Below, piece by piece: positions 29,813 through 37,801 of a DNA stretch of 64,000 nt. Both the position numbers and the translations under genes were made by a program. Source of the DNA: Dietzia sp. ANT_WB102 (lineage in GTDB: Bacteria; Actinomycetota; Actinomycetes; Mycobacteriales; Mycobacteriaceae); NCBI RefSeq assembly GCF_008369165.1, contig NZ_VOBA01000001.1:124001-188000 (forward strand), given 5' to 3'. Below the pieces are notes generated by a model that had not been told where the DNA came from, ran no database searches, and was given only the letters and a program-made list of their open reading frames with translations. Each line of letters opens with the position of its first letter. Within the stretch, counting starts at the first letter, position 1.

Positions 29813-29818
29813 TACCTT
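29813..29818 (+). promoter_or_regulatory. -10 box of the lipoprotein gene, leaderless geometry
   Basis: TACCTT lies six bases before the ATG at 29825, with no ribosome site, so a leaderless transcript is likely. Confidence 0.5.
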
Positions 29819-29824
29819 CGCTCT

Positions 29825-30514
29825 ATGCGCACCATGGAGGCCCTGCGGTTCGCCCTCGCCAGCTCGGCGCTCGTCGCCTGCGGGGCGCTCACCGCCTGCG
29901 GGGCGGAGCCCGCGACCGACGACGCGGTCCCCGACCCCTCCGCCGACACGGCCACGTCCACGTCCACCCCCGGTGACGAGCGGGGCCGGTACGAGGCGTG
30001 GGCGGCAGCGTACGAGCCGTACTCAAACGGAGCCGACGAGCAGGCATACGCGCACCACAGGGATATCTGCGAGACACTTCGAAACGGCGAAACCAAGGGA
30101 AACGCCCGGTTCCCTGCGTTGTCGTCGGCCCAGTTCGTCCACGACGTGTGGGGGGTCGGCAATGCGGAGTGGCCCGAGGGGGACCTCCGCCCGGAGGTGA
30201 TGGAGACGGTCATCGTCCCCACCTTGTGCCCCGACCAGCAGCAGGTCCTCGACGATGCCCGCGCCGGAAGGTTCGAGAAGGCACTGGCCACCGAGTTCGG
30301 CACCGGGAGGTTCCTGGTCGGCGAGGAGATACGAGCGGGCACCTACACGATCCGGGAACCGGTGTCGGACTGTTCCTGGGAACGCGCTGATTCCCGGGGA
30401 AATATCCTGGACAGTGCCACGGTCTCGGCGGCCCCGTCACTGACGGTCACGATTCTGGAATCAGATGCCGTGTTCACATCGATGTTCTGCGGCAACTGGA
30501 TCCTGGCGGAGTAA
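29825..30514 (+). CDS. Lipoprotein of unknown function
   Basis: A 229-residue protein with a signal peptide and the lipobox LTAC at about residues 22-25, so it should be lipid-modified and held on the outer face of the membrane. A Thr/Ser/Asp-rich linker follows. The folded part (about residues 60-229) contains several Cys that may pair. Its last ~80 residues have FLVGEEIRAGTYTIREP and later SDCSWERADSRG, a pattern seen in small secreted actinobacterial proteins that bind the wall or membrane surface. I cannot assign a function. It is convergent with the tad operon, 35 bases apart. Confidence 0.78.
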   Translation: MRTMEALRFALASSALVACGALTACGAEPATDDAVPDPSADTATSTSTPGDERGRYEAWAAAYEPYSNGADEQAYAHHRDICETLRNGETKGNARFPALSSAQFVHDVWGVGNAEWPEGDLRPEVMETVIVPTLCPDQQQVLDDARAGRFEKALATEFGTGRFLVGEEIRAGTYTIREPVSDCSWERADSRGNILDSATVSAAPSLTVTILESDAVFTSMFCGNWILAE

Positions 30515-30549
30515 CGACGCCGGGCCTGCGCTCCCGGGACGGGTCGGCC

Positions 30550-30918
30550 TCACGCCGGCCCGGCCCGGGCGACCGCCACGGCCGACCGCGAACGGACCAC
30601 CCCGAGGTCGACCTGTACCTCGGCCCGCACCACGACGTCGACGCCGTCGATGACGCACGCCCCGAGACGTGCCCGGTTCTCTCCGGCGACCCGGTCCGCG
30701 ACCGTGCACGCGGGCTCGCCCGCCCGCAGCGCGTGCGCCCCGGCCAGCGCGGCGAGGTCGGCTGCCGCCCGGGCGGTGTGCGCGGCCGCCGACGCCCGGC
30801 CCACCATAAGTACCGCCACTGTCAGGGCCAGGACTGCGGCCACGGCGAAGGCGGTCATGACGGTCATGGCGCCCCTGTCGTCGCCGACGACCCGCAGCCA
30901 CCGGCTGCGGCCTGTCAT
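30550..30918 (-). CDS. TadE/TadG-like minor pilin protein (Rv3654c-like)
   Basis: A 122-residue protein with RGAMTVMTAFAVAAVLALTVAVLMVG, a single hydrophobic N-terminal segment typical of TadE/TadG-like pseudopilins, and a short outer domain with two Cys. It is the last gene of the tad operon and overlaps the tadE gene upstream by four bases. The M. tuberculosis homologue Rv3654c has been reported as a secreted factor acting on host apoptosis, and nothing here shows that in this organism. Confidence 0.85.
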   Translation of the reverse strand: MTGRSRWLRVVGDDRGAMTVMTAFAVAAVLALTVAVLMVGRASAAAHTARAAADLAALAGAHALRAGEPACTVADRVAGENRARLGACVIDGVDVVVRAEVQVDLGVVRSRSAVAVARAGPA

Positions 30919-31274
30919 CCGACCACCCCCGGTTCTGATCGCGCGACGGCCCGGCCGCGGAGCTCGACGCCGGGGAGCCCGCGCGCCGGCGCCACGACTA
31001 CGGCGGTGACGTACGGTCCGCCGACGTCCACGGATACCTCGGCGTCGGATGCCACGGCCCGGCCAGCCGATACCCCGTCGGCCGGCCCGGACATGGCCGC
31101 CACCCGCGCCGCCTCCCGTGCCGCATCGACAACCCGTATCTGAGCAAGCGCCGCGGCGGCCCCGGCGGCGGCGACGCTGATCACCACGACGAGTGAGGCG
31201 ATGCCCAGGGCGGCCTCCACCGTCACCGACCCGTCGTCGCGGGCCGTCGCCGCGCGGTGCCACCGCAGCATCAT
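30915..31274 (-). CDS. TadE family minor pilin protein (Rv3655c-like)
   Basis: A 119-residue protein with a short basic N-terminus, DDGSVTVEAALGIASL (the Glu five residues into the hydrophobic helix is the hallmark of type IV and Tad pilins), one membrane helix and a small outer domain. It overlaps the pilin gene upstream by one base and the next tadE-like gene by four. It probably primes or caps the Flp/Tad pilus at the membrane. Confidence 0.87.
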   Translation of the reverse strand: MMLRWHRAATARDDGSVTVEAALGIASLVVVISVAAAGAAAALAQIRVVDAAREAARVAAMSGPADGVSAGRAVASDAEVSVDVGGPYVTAVVVAPARGLPGVELRGRAVARSEPGVVG

Positions 31275-31534
31275 CACACCGAGGTGTTGAGCGCCTGCTC
31301 GATGATCCCGCCGAGCGCGTCGGGTATCGAATCGCCGCTGACCACGGTGTAGAGGACCGCGCCGAATGCCGCCGCGGCGATAGTGCCCACGGCGTACTCG
31401 ACCGTCGACATGCCGGCATCCCGCTTGCTCACGGAACTGAACCGCCGGGACAGCGTTGCACGGGCCCTGATGGCCGCCATCCCGGGGGCGGCGATGATCC
31501 GGGCGGCCGTCGTGCTGGTGAGGTGCGTGTTCAT
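31274..31534 (-). CDS. DUF4244 Flp-type pilin
   Basis: An 86-residue protein with a basic leader of about 42 residues, then AGMSTVEYAVGTIAAAAFGAVLYTVV, in which Gly-Met precedes the mature-like sequence and Glu and Tyr lie early in the helix (the Flp pilin signature). It is the likely major pilin. A strong AAGGAG ribosome site precedes the ATG, the best in the operon, which fits high output. A 69-base gap separates it from tadC. No prepilin peptidase gene is in this window. Confidence 0.87.
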   Translation of the reverse strand: MNTHLTSTTAARIIAAPGMAAIRARATLSRRFSSVSKRDAGMSTVEYAVGTIAAAAFGAVLYTVVSGDSIPDALGGIIEQALNTSV

Positions 31535-31603
31535 CTGCGTTCTCCTTCTTCAGTGACCGGGTCGGCGTCTCCGCCCCGGAATCGGTGTGGCCGGCGGGTC
31601 CGC

Positions 31604-32266
31604 TCACGGCAGGACTCCCGGCAGCATCCCGTCGGCTAGTCCCACCACGACGGGGAGAACTCCCAGGCACACAAACGCCGGGAGGAAGCACAGGCCAAGA
31701 GGACCTGCGACCAGGACGGCAGCCCGCTCGGCGCGGGCCATGGCTGTGGCGTCGGCCTCGGAGCGCAGCCGGCCGGCCGCGTGCTCGAGGGCCGCTCGCA
31801 CGGATCCGCCGCCGTCGGTCGCGCGAGCCAACTCCGAGGCGATCGGGGCCAGCCGGGCGGCGCCCGTGACCTCACGCCAGGCCTCGGCGGGAGTGGCGCC
31901 GAGACGCATCCGTGCTGCAGCCGCCCGCAATGGGCGTGCCGAGGCAGGGTCGGTGTGCTCGACCGCGTCGGAGACCGCCGACAGTGCGTCGGGTGCGGGG
32001 AGTCCTGCCAGCAGCGCAGCCCCCAGCAGATCCACCAGTTGGGCCAGGGCTCCGGTGTCGGCGGGGGCGGTGCGTGGACGGACAATCCGGCCGAGGACAC
32101 CGGCCACCGACAGCGGCAGGAACCGGGCGCCGGATCGGGCACGGCCGCGGACCCGGGGTGGCGGTGCGCCGGCCCCAGTCCGGAGCTCGTCCACCCTGTC
32201 GGCGGCACGTGCACGCCACGGCGCCACGCACAGCGCGGCCGCGAGCATCAGGACGGCAGCGGTCAT
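31604..32266 (-). CDS. TadC-like pilus assembly membrane protein
   Basis: A 220-residue type II secretion F-family protein with membrane helices at the start and at the end (about residues 180-215) and a cytoplasmic helical core containing LAQLVDLLGAALLAGLPAPDALSAV. It is shorter than proteobacterial TadC, as usual in actinobacteria. It overlaps tadB by four bases. With TadB it forms the platform on which the TadA ATPase drives pilin assembly. Confidence 0.83.
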   Translation of the reverse strand: MTAAVLMLAAALCVAPWRARAADRVDELRTGAGAPPPRVRGRARSGARFLPLSVAGVLGRIVRPRTAPADTGALAQLVDLLGAALLAGLPAPDALSAVSDAVEHTDPASARPLRAAAARMRLGATPAEAWREVTGAARLAPIASELARATDGGGSVRAALEHAAGRLRSEADATAMARAERAAVLVAGPLGLCFLPAFVCLGVLPVVVGLADGMLPGVLP

Positions 32267-33150
32267 CGGGCGGCACCGCCCGCGATCCGGTCAGTCCACA
32301 GCAGCCCGGCGGCCAGCAGGACCGCCCCGGCCAGGCACAACACGCCGCCGAGCGCGCCGTCCAGGAGGACTCCCAGGGGGTCGGCGCCGAATCCGGACCC
32401 CAGGAGCACGCCCAGTCCGGGAAGGGCGGTGAGGATGACGGCGGTGGCGCGTGGCCCGGCCAGGGTGGCGTCCACCCGGATCGCGCGCTGCCGCCGGGAG
32501 GCCACGTCGGCCCGCAGTCCGTCGACGACGTCGGCCAGCACGACGCCGTGCCGGTTGGCCAGGAGCCAGGCGCCGGCCAGTTCACCGGCGACCCGGTCTT
32601 CGCCCGGACCTGCACCGCCCGCCGGACGCAGGGCTGCGGCGACGTCGCCCCCCAGGCGAGCATGGGAGCCGGCCGTGGTGAGTATCCCGGCCACCTGCGG
32701 GTCGTGTGCCCCCGCCGCGTCGGCGGCCTGCCCGAGGGCGCGCCCCGGACTGGCGCCGGCGCGCAGAGCCGACGAGGCATCGTCGAGAGCGCGCTCCCAC
32801 GCTTCCAACCGCACGAGGCGCTTCCGGCGCTCGGTGGCCCGACGGTACAGGTCAGCAGCAGTTCCGCCGAGTACGGCGGCCGCGCACGCGTGGAATGGGC
32901 CCGCCCCCATGAGCCCGACGGTGCCCGCGATGAGGGGCCACAGCACTCCTGCCGGTACCTGCGCGAGCGCACTGCGCACGCCGGTGGGCCACGCGCCGAC
33001 CCCCGGACGACCGCTGACGGTAGCGCGACCGCCGACGCCCGAGCCGCGGCCCGATATGCCGCCGTCGGCCCCGAGGGCACGAAGGCGTCCGACCGCGACC
33101 CCGCCCGGCCAGACCAGCAGCGCAGCTGCCAGGAGCAGCGCGACCGTCAC
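32263..33150 (-). CDS. TadB-like pilus assembly membrane protein
   Basis: A 295-residue type II secretion F-family protein. It has an N-terminal membrane segment, a second near residue 85, a soluble helical domain (LEAWERALDDASSALRAGASPGRALGQAAD) and two helices at the C-terminus. It overlaps tadA upstream and tadC downstream by four bases each. It is an inner-membrane platform protein for the Flp pilus. Confidence 0.83.
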   Translation of the reverse strand: MTVALLLAAALLVWPGGVAVGRLRALGADGGISGRGSGVGGRATVSGRPGVGAWPTGVRSALAQVPAGVLWPLIAGTVGLMGAGPFHACAAAVLGGTAADLYRRATERRKRLVRLEAWERALDDASSALRAGASPGRALGQAADAAGAHDPQVAGILTTAGSHARLGGDVAAALRPAGGAGPGEDRVAGELAGAWLLANRHGVVLADVVDGLRADVASRRQRAIRVDATLAGPRATAVILTALPGLGVLLGSGFGADPLGVLLDGALGGVLCLAGAVLLAAGLLWTDRIAGGAAR

Positions 33151-34331
33151 GGAGCCCGCTCCTCGAGGAGTGCGACCAGAGCCGCACGACCTGGGGCTGT
33201 TCCCCCGTCCGCCCGCCAGGCCGGGTCCACGACGATCCCGTGCACCCCGCGCCGAACCACCCCGATCGAGTCGACCCCCCGTCGCCCGTCGGGTAACCGG
33301 CGCATCCCCACCACCACTCGCAACGACGCCGCGACCTGCGCCGACAGGGCCGCCCGGTCGAGGCCACCGAGCGCACCGAGCGCTTCCAGTCGGGCCGGCA
33401 GCTCGGTCGGCGAGTTGGCGTGGACGGTGCCGGCGCTGCCGTCGTGCCCGGTATTGAGAGCGGCCAGCAGGTCAGCGACCTCGCCGCCGCGCACCTCCCC
33501 CACCGCGATCCGGTCCGGGCGCATGCGCAGGGCCTGCCGGACCAGGTCGGCCATGGTCACCTCGCCGGCGCCCTCAACGTTGCCGTGCCGGACCACCAGG
33601 CGCACGACGTGCGGGTGGGCGGGCCGCAACTCCGGAGAGTCCTCGACGCACAGAAGCCTCTCGGTCGCTGGGACGAGCCCCAGCAGCGCCGCGAGCATGG
33701 TGGTTTTTCCCGAGCCGGTCCCGCCCACCACGAGATACCCCACCCGGGCATCGACCAGACCGCGCAGCAGCGGCTCAGCGGTGGCGGGAACCGTTCCCGC
33801 CTCAACGAGCCGGTCGAACGTCGCCTGCGCCGGCCTCGACACCCGCAGGGACAGGCAGGTCCCGTCCACGGCCACCGGCGGCAGCACCGCGTGCAGCCGC
33901 CACGCCATCCCGTCTCGTGAGCGCACCACTCCGTCGGCCCAGGGGCGCGCGTCGTCGAGCCGCTGGCCGGCCCGCCCGGCCAGTCGCACCGCGAGGGTCC
34001 GCAGCTCGGCCTCGGTCGGCACCACGACGTCCGTCTCCTCCAGTCCCCGCCCGCGGTCCACCAGCGCCGGGCCGGGTCCGTCGACCACTACGTCGGTTAC
34101 CCCCGGGCTCGCCAACAATGCCTCAAGCGGTCCGGCACCGGCGAGGTGCTCGCGGACCAATCGGGCGGTCTGCAGCAGATCGAGGTGCCCGTGCAGCACC
34201 CCGGACTCGGCCCTCACGGCGCGAACCACCTCGTCCGGCTCGGGCTCCACTCCCAGTCCCGCGAGCCGCGCGCGGACCCTGTCCACGAGGTCGGCGGAAG
34301 GCGCGACCACGCCCGGATCGTCACCGTTCAC
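33147..34331 (-). CDS. tadA: TadA/CpaF-type secretion ATPase
   Basis: A 394-residue type II/IV secretion ATPase. Walker A is GGTGSGKTTMLAAL at about residue 203, the Asp box is LLCVEDSPELRP, the Walker B region is RPDRIAVGEVRGGEV, and the His box is ALNTGHDGSAGTVHAN. All key motifs are present, so it should be active. It powers assembly of the Flp pilus. It overlaps ssd by 11 bases and tadB by four. Confidence 0.92.
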   Translation of the reverse strand: MNGDDPGVVAPSADLVDRVRARLAGLGVEPEPDEVVRAVRAESGVLHGHLDLLQTARLVREHLAGAGPLEALLASPGVTDVVVDGPGPALVDRGRGLEETDVVVPTEAELRTLAVRLAGRAGQRLDDARPWADGVVRSRDGMAWRLHAVLPPVAVDGTCLSLRVSRPAQATFDRLVEAGTVPATAEPLLRGLVDARVGYLVVGGTGSGKTTMLAALLGLVPATERLLCVEDSPELRPAHPHVVRLVVRHGNVEGAGEVTMADLVRQALRMRPDRIAVGEVRGGEVADLLAALNTGHDGSAGTVHANSPTELPARLEALGALGGLDRAALSAQVAASLRVVVGMRRLPDGRRGVDSIGVVRRGVHGIVVDPAWRADGGTAPGRAALVALLEERAP

Positions 34332-35334
34332 CGAGAGTCACCTGCTCCAGTAACGAGTCGGCGACCGCGGCGAGTCTCCGCACCCGGCCCGCCCGGCCGC
34401 GGCGCAGAGAGTCGCCCAGTCCGCCTGCGCCGGCCGCGCGGCGCACCGCGCCGATCTCGGGCAGGACATACCAGTGCGCCGCCCCGGCCGAATCGGCGAT
34501 GTCGGCCGCGTGCAGGGGGTCGCCGCGTCCGGCCCGGACCACCAGAACTGCGCCGGGTACGTCGCTCACCGCACGGCCAGCGGCGACCGCGCCCTGGATA
34601 TCGGCCCTGGTGGCGACGACGACGAGATCGGCGCCGGCGAGCGCTGGCCCGGCGTCGGCCAGACCGCCGAGATCGCTCACCACAAGCCCCCCGGCCGCCC
34701 GGTGGGCCTGCACCGCGCCCGGAGCACCATCGGGGACGCGGGCCGGGTCGGCGTCGGCAGGTCGACTCCTGGACCTGGCCAGCACGCCGAGCCCTGGCTG
34801 CGCCTCCGGCACCGCGCCCCACAGGGCTTCCGGATCGGGCCCGCCCAGATCTGCGCGCACGTCCTCGATTCGCAGCCCGGGCCTGCCCTCGGCACCCAGC
34901 AGGAGGTCGAGGCCGGTGCCGTGCGGGTCCGCTTCCACCAGCAGGGTCCGGAGTGACGGAGCGGCCCGCACCGCCAGTGCCGCCGCCAGCGTGCTGGCCC
35001 CGCAGCCGCCCACCGCGCCCGTGACCACGATGAACGGCCCTGACCTGGTCTGCAGCGGCGCGAGCAGCGCCCCCACGAGATCGCCGGTGCCTGACGGCAG
35101 GCGGACCACCCCGTCGTCGTCGTCCGGTTCCCTGTCGGACCCGACCCGTACGACGCGTGACCCTCCGGCCCACGTCGCCGCGTCCGCACGATCGGTGACC
35201 ACCACATCGGTGGGCGACCCACCCACTGTGCCCGGGTCCAGGGCCAGAGCGGCCACCACGGCGCGCACATCGGCGTCCAGGTCGGGGTCGGCGACGGCCA
35301 CCGTGACGGACCGCGCTCTCGTAGTCGTGTTCAC
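34321..35334 (-). CDS. ssd: CpaE/Ssd-type MinD-like protein (septum site determining)
   Basis: A 337-residue protein with an N-terminal receiver-like domain and a C-terminal MinD/ParA-type domain with GAVGGCGASTLAAALA in the P-loop position. This deviant Walker A lacks the two Lys of active MinD proteins, as in other CpaE/Ssd proteins. A LVEADPHGTGLDLLLG segment follows. It probably positions the pilus machinery, and Rv3660c (Ssd) also affects cell division. The start is the GTG at 35334, with GAGG about 10 bases upstream. It is the first gene of the tad operon. Confidence 0.85.
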   Translation of the reverse strand: MNTTTRARSVTVAVADPDLDADVRAVVAALALDPGTVGGSPTDVVVTDRADAATWAGGSRVVRVGSDREPDDDDGVVRLPSGTGDLVGALLAPLQTRSGPFIVVTGAVGGCGASTLAAALAVRAAPSLRTLLVEADPHGTGLDLLLGAEGRPGLRIEDVRADLGGPDPEALWGAVPEAQPGLGVLARSRSRPADADPARVPDGAPGAVQAHRAAGGLVVSDLGGLADAGPALAGADLVVVATRADIQGAVAAGRAVSDVPGAVLVVRAGRGDPLHAADIADSAGAAHWYVLPEIGAVRRAAGAGGLGDSLRRGRAGRVRRLAAVADSLLEQVTLGER

Positions 35335-35430
35335 GGAGCCCAGCCTCGACCATCGATCCGGCCGTGACCGGCGTCGTGGGGGCCCACGGCCGACGGCCTG
35401 TGGAGGGGGAGCGGGCTGTGGAATTGCGCG

Positions 35431-35531
35431 GAAATGCAAGAGACCGCGGCAGGGGGGTGCCGCGGTCTCTCAAAGCGCCAGTTCTCGGGGGGCGGAACTG
35501 GGCACCTTTAGGGGGATGCCCATTACGGGCA
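35431..35531 (-). ncRNA. 6C small RNA (B11 homologue)
   Basis: On the minus strand this ~100-base stretch contains two stem-loops with six consecutive C in each loop, the defining feature of the actinobacterial 6C RNA. The first has stem CCAGTTC/GAACTGG (plus-strand 35478-35484 and 35495-35501) with a ten-base loop holding CCCCCC. The second has a perfect 13-bp stem (35439-35451 and 35458-35470) with loop CCCCCC and acts as the terminator, followed by TTGCATTT. A small TGCCC/GGGCA hairpin lies at the 5' end. A good promoter sits just upstream. Position and strand match B11 between Rv3660c and Rv3661 in M. tuberculosis, where C-rich loops pair with G-rich ribosome sites. Confidence 0.9.
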
Positions 35532-35537
35532 CGGTCA

Positions 35538-35565
35538 GTATTACCCATCTGCGTGGACATCACAA
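35538..35565 (-). promoter_or_regulatory. Promoter of the 6C RNA
   Basis: On the minus strand TTGTGA (35560-35565) and TAATAC (35538-35543) with a 16-base spacer form a sigma-A type promoter. It would start transcription near 35531. Confidence 0.65.
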
Positions 35566-35571
35566 GATCCG

Positions 35572-35577
35572 TATCGT
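35572..35577 (+). promoter_or_regulatory. -10 box of the HAD phosphatase gene, leaderless geometry
   Basis: TATCGT lies six bases before the GTG at 35584. It supports that GTG over the ATG ten codons later, and it overlaps the upstream flank of the divergent 6C RNA promoter. Confidence 0.5.
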
Positions 35578-35583
35578 TGAGGT

Positions 35584-36417
35584 GTGTCCGCCACACGCCC
35601 CACGCGTTCCAGGATGTCGCATCGCCCTCGCCGGGTCGCCGCGTTCTTCGATCTCGACAAGACGATCATCGCGACCTCATCGGTCTTCGCGTTCAACAAA
35701 TCCTTCCTCGGCGAGGGTCTACTGTCGCGGAGGTCGGTGATCGACCTGGCCTACACGCAGCTCGCCTTCAGCCTGTCGGACGCCGATGACGAACAAATGC
35801 AGAAGGTCCGCCAGGCCATGGCGACCGCCACCAAGGGGTGGGCGCCCGAGCAGGTAGAGCGGATCGTGACCGAGGCCCTTACCGAGACCGTCTCCCCTAC
35901 CGTGTACTCCGAGGCCCAGGACCTGCTCGCCGAGCACCGCGCGCTGGGCCACGACCTGGTCATCGTGTCCGCCTCGGGCGAAGAACTGGTGGCGCCCATC
36001 GCCCGGATGCTCGGCGTGGACCATTACGCCGGCACCCGCATGAACCGGGACGCCGACGGGCGCTACGGCGGGGAGATCGAGTTCTACTGTCAGGGGCCCG
36101 GGAAAGCCGAGGCGATCCAGGGGTTCGCCGAGCGCTACGGCTACGACCTCGATGCGAGTTACGCCTATTCCGACTCCTCGACCGACCTGCCCATGCTCGA
36201 GACGGTGGGTCACCCCACGGTGATCAACCCCGACCGTGCGCTGCGGCGCGAGGCTCTCCAACGCGGGTGGCCGATCCTCACGTTCGAGAATCCCACACCT
36301 CTGCTGCCCACCTTAGAACGCGCGACGGGACCGATCGTCGGGGTCACCGCCATCGCCGTGGCGGTGGGCGCCGCCGCCGTATCGTTCGCCCGCGCCGCCC
36401 GGCACGCGACACGGTAG
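35584..36417 (+). CDS. HAD-family phosphatase, SerB-like subfamily IB (Rv3661-like)
   Basis: A 277-residue HAD hydrolase. Motif I is AAFFDLDKTII (Asp nucleophile and second Asp), motif II is VIVSASGEE, the Lys is in GPGKAEAI and motif III is AYSDSSTDLPMLE. The overall match is to the HAD-IB group that includes phosphoserine phosphatase-like and lysophospholipid-phosphatase-like members. A hydrophobic C-terminal segment (about residues 250-270) suggests membrane attachment. The substrate is unknown. The start is GTG at 35584, supported by a -10 box six bases upstream. It lies between the 6C RNA and the gene-free region at the Ms1 position. Confidence 0.88.
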   Translation: MSATRPTRSRMSHRPRRVAAFFDLDKTIIATSSVFAFNKSFLGEGLLSRRSVIDLAYTQLAFSLSDADDEQMQKVRQAMATATKGWAPEQVERIVTEALTETVSPTVYSEAQDLLAEHRALGHDLVIVSASGEELVAPIARMLGVDHYAGTRMNRDADGRYGGEIEFYCQGPGKAEAIQGFAERYGYDLDASYAYSDSSTDLPMLETVGHPTVINPDRALRREALQRGWPILTFENPTPLLPTLERATGPIVGVTAIAVAVGAAAVSFARAARHATR

Positions 36418-36559
36418 GGCTGGGGCGTCAGACGGAGGCGGTGACACGAGCCGCCAACACTTCATCATGGGCTCGGCTGATGGCATCGGGCGATAGCCGG
36501 ACCACCCCACGACTCACCGCGTTCCTTGTGGGGTTCCACCATCGCCCCGCGGCGGTCTC

Positions 36560-36830
36560 AGGCGGCATGCTCAGGGCACGGTGTTGACGACGCTAGGACC
36601 GCGACGGAAGAGAAGTCTCGGCCCCCCGCCAGATTCACCGTCATCGACATTCGGAAACCCACGCGACGGATGACGCCCGAGAGGCAACACCAGCCGTGGG
36701 TCCGCGCCAGCCGTCACCGACGGTTGTCCCGGGCCGGCGACACGGCGGACCACAGGACGCTTGGTACCCGGATCTCTCGATGGACCGCAGTGAGTTGGCG
36801 GGTCGGCTTCGGCCGGCCCGCCGTTCGCTC
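36560..36830 (+). ncRNA. Candidate Ms1/MTS2823-like RNA locus (ends approximate)
   Basis: The 482 bases between the HAD phosphatase and the next gene (36418-36899) hold no credible protein gene. In M. tuberculosis the abundant MTS2823 RNA (Ms1 in M. smegmatis, which binds core RNA polymerase) lies at exactly this place, after Rv3661 and before Rv3662c. The region is rich in possible structure: ACCCACG pairs with CGTGGGT at a distance, CCGTC-ACC-GACGG forms a small hairpin, and a strong UUCG hairpin closes the 3' side. TTGACG at 36584-36589 could be a -35 box, but no clear -10 follows. Identity rests on position and structure only. Confidence 0.35.
36797..36822 (+). terminator. UUCG-tetraloop hairpin, likely RNA 3' end
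   Basis: GGCGGGTCGGC and GCCGGCCCGCC form an 11-bp stem with one U-G pair around a TTCG loop, a very stable cUUCGg tetraloop. It follows the HAD gene and the candidate Ms1-like RNA and would terminate either transcript. Confidence 0.55.
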
Positions 36831-36899
36831 GTCAGGGCGCCACCCCGGTTGCCCGGGCCGCATTGCGGTCGACCAGGCCCCGGCCGCGGCGGCACTCTG

Positions 36900-37658
36900 T
36901 CAGGCCCCGGCAGCGTCGGCGATCGAGACCGCCTCCCGCGCCCCCGCCTCCAACGCTCCACAACAGTGGAGAAGCCAGGCGGCCACGCCCTCCTCGGTTC
37001 CGGACATGTAACCCGCGACAGCGGCGCGGTGGCCCTCGGGGTCGCGGTAAAAGGTCACCTCGGGCACGCCCAGGCAGTGCGGATCGAGCCCGGTGGACAC
37101 CGCGACCAGCCGGAATGCCGCACGGGCGACGATCCCGTCCGCGGACCCGAACGGGCGGAGCCCCGAGAGTTCACCGAGGACGACCGCGGCCAGCACGGGC
37201 GCAGGTGCGCGAGTGCCACCGGTGACGAGTTCGGCTAGGCCCTGGAGACGCTCGGCGACGCCCTGCTCGGAGCGTGGTCGGCCAAGGCCCTGCGGGTCCA
37301 CCCCCGCCCCGGAGGCGGCGAGGAGATGAAGATGAGCGAGTTCTTGCAGGGGCGAGCGGGTCCACACCGCGACGGCGCGGTCGAGGGACTCACCTGTCAG
37401 TTCGCCGGCGACCCGCAGCGCGGCAGAGAGCACCTCATCCGGCTCGGTGTCGGTGTCCAAGCGCACGGAGGCGCCCTCAACCCCAGCGGACGCGCGCGCG
37501 CCGCGCAACACCGATTCGGCGGCGGTGGTGGGCCAACCTCGTCGGTTCGCGGGGTGCCGGTGAATCGAGGCCAGGGCGGCCCGGGCTGCGTCCGCAGCCT
37601 CGGCCACGCCGGGCAGAGTCAGAAGCGGGGCGAGCGGGTCGGGGGTCGCGGAGGTCAC
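36900..37658 (-). CDS. Conserved protein with a degenerate Fic-like motif (Rv3662c-like)
   Basis: A 252-residue soluble, mainly helical protein. The segment LSGLRPFGSADGIVARAAFRL near residue 170 resembles the Fic core HPFxxGNGRxxR, but the catalytic His is replaced by Arg and the GNGR loop by ADGIVAR. It also contains a Fic-like helix before it (PVLAAVVLGE). If it has the Fic fold it is probably not an AMP-transferase. By position it matches Rv3662c, of unknown function. No operon partner is evident. The gene on its right is divergent. Confidence 0.72.
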   Translation of the reverse strand: MTSATPDPLAPLLTLPGVAEAADAARAALASIHRHPANRRGWPTTAAESVLRGARASAGVEGASVRLDTDTEPDEVLSAALRVAGELTGESLDRAVAVWTRSPLQELAHLHLLAASGAGVDPQGLGRPRSEQGVAERLQGLAELVTGGTRAPAPVLAAVVLGELSGLRPFGSADGIVARAAFRLVAVSTGLDPHCLGVPEVTFYRDPEGHRAAVAGYMSGTEEGVAAWLLHCCGALEAGAREAVSIADAAGA

Positions 37659-37801
37659 GGGTCGAGGTTACCCACCCGACCCGAATCGGCCGACACAGGT
37701 GATTTTCAGCTGACTCAACCGTTGTCGAGCTGGTGTAATCAGCTCAAGTCGTCGGGGCCCGCGCCCGGCTCAGTCCCTTCCCCTCGACCCCGGAGGACCC
37801 T

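Noticed and set aside
35439-35470. The 13-bp hairpin as an attenuator of the ssd-tad operon or a terminator of a plus-strand gene
   Set aside because: It fits better as the C-loop terminator of the 6C RNA, which has its own promoter. Some readthrough into ssd remains possible.
36526-37011. Short open frames in the gap after the HAD phosphatase
   Set aside because: Their composition is non-coding, no ribosome site or -10 box precedes them, and the region is better explained by a structured RNA.
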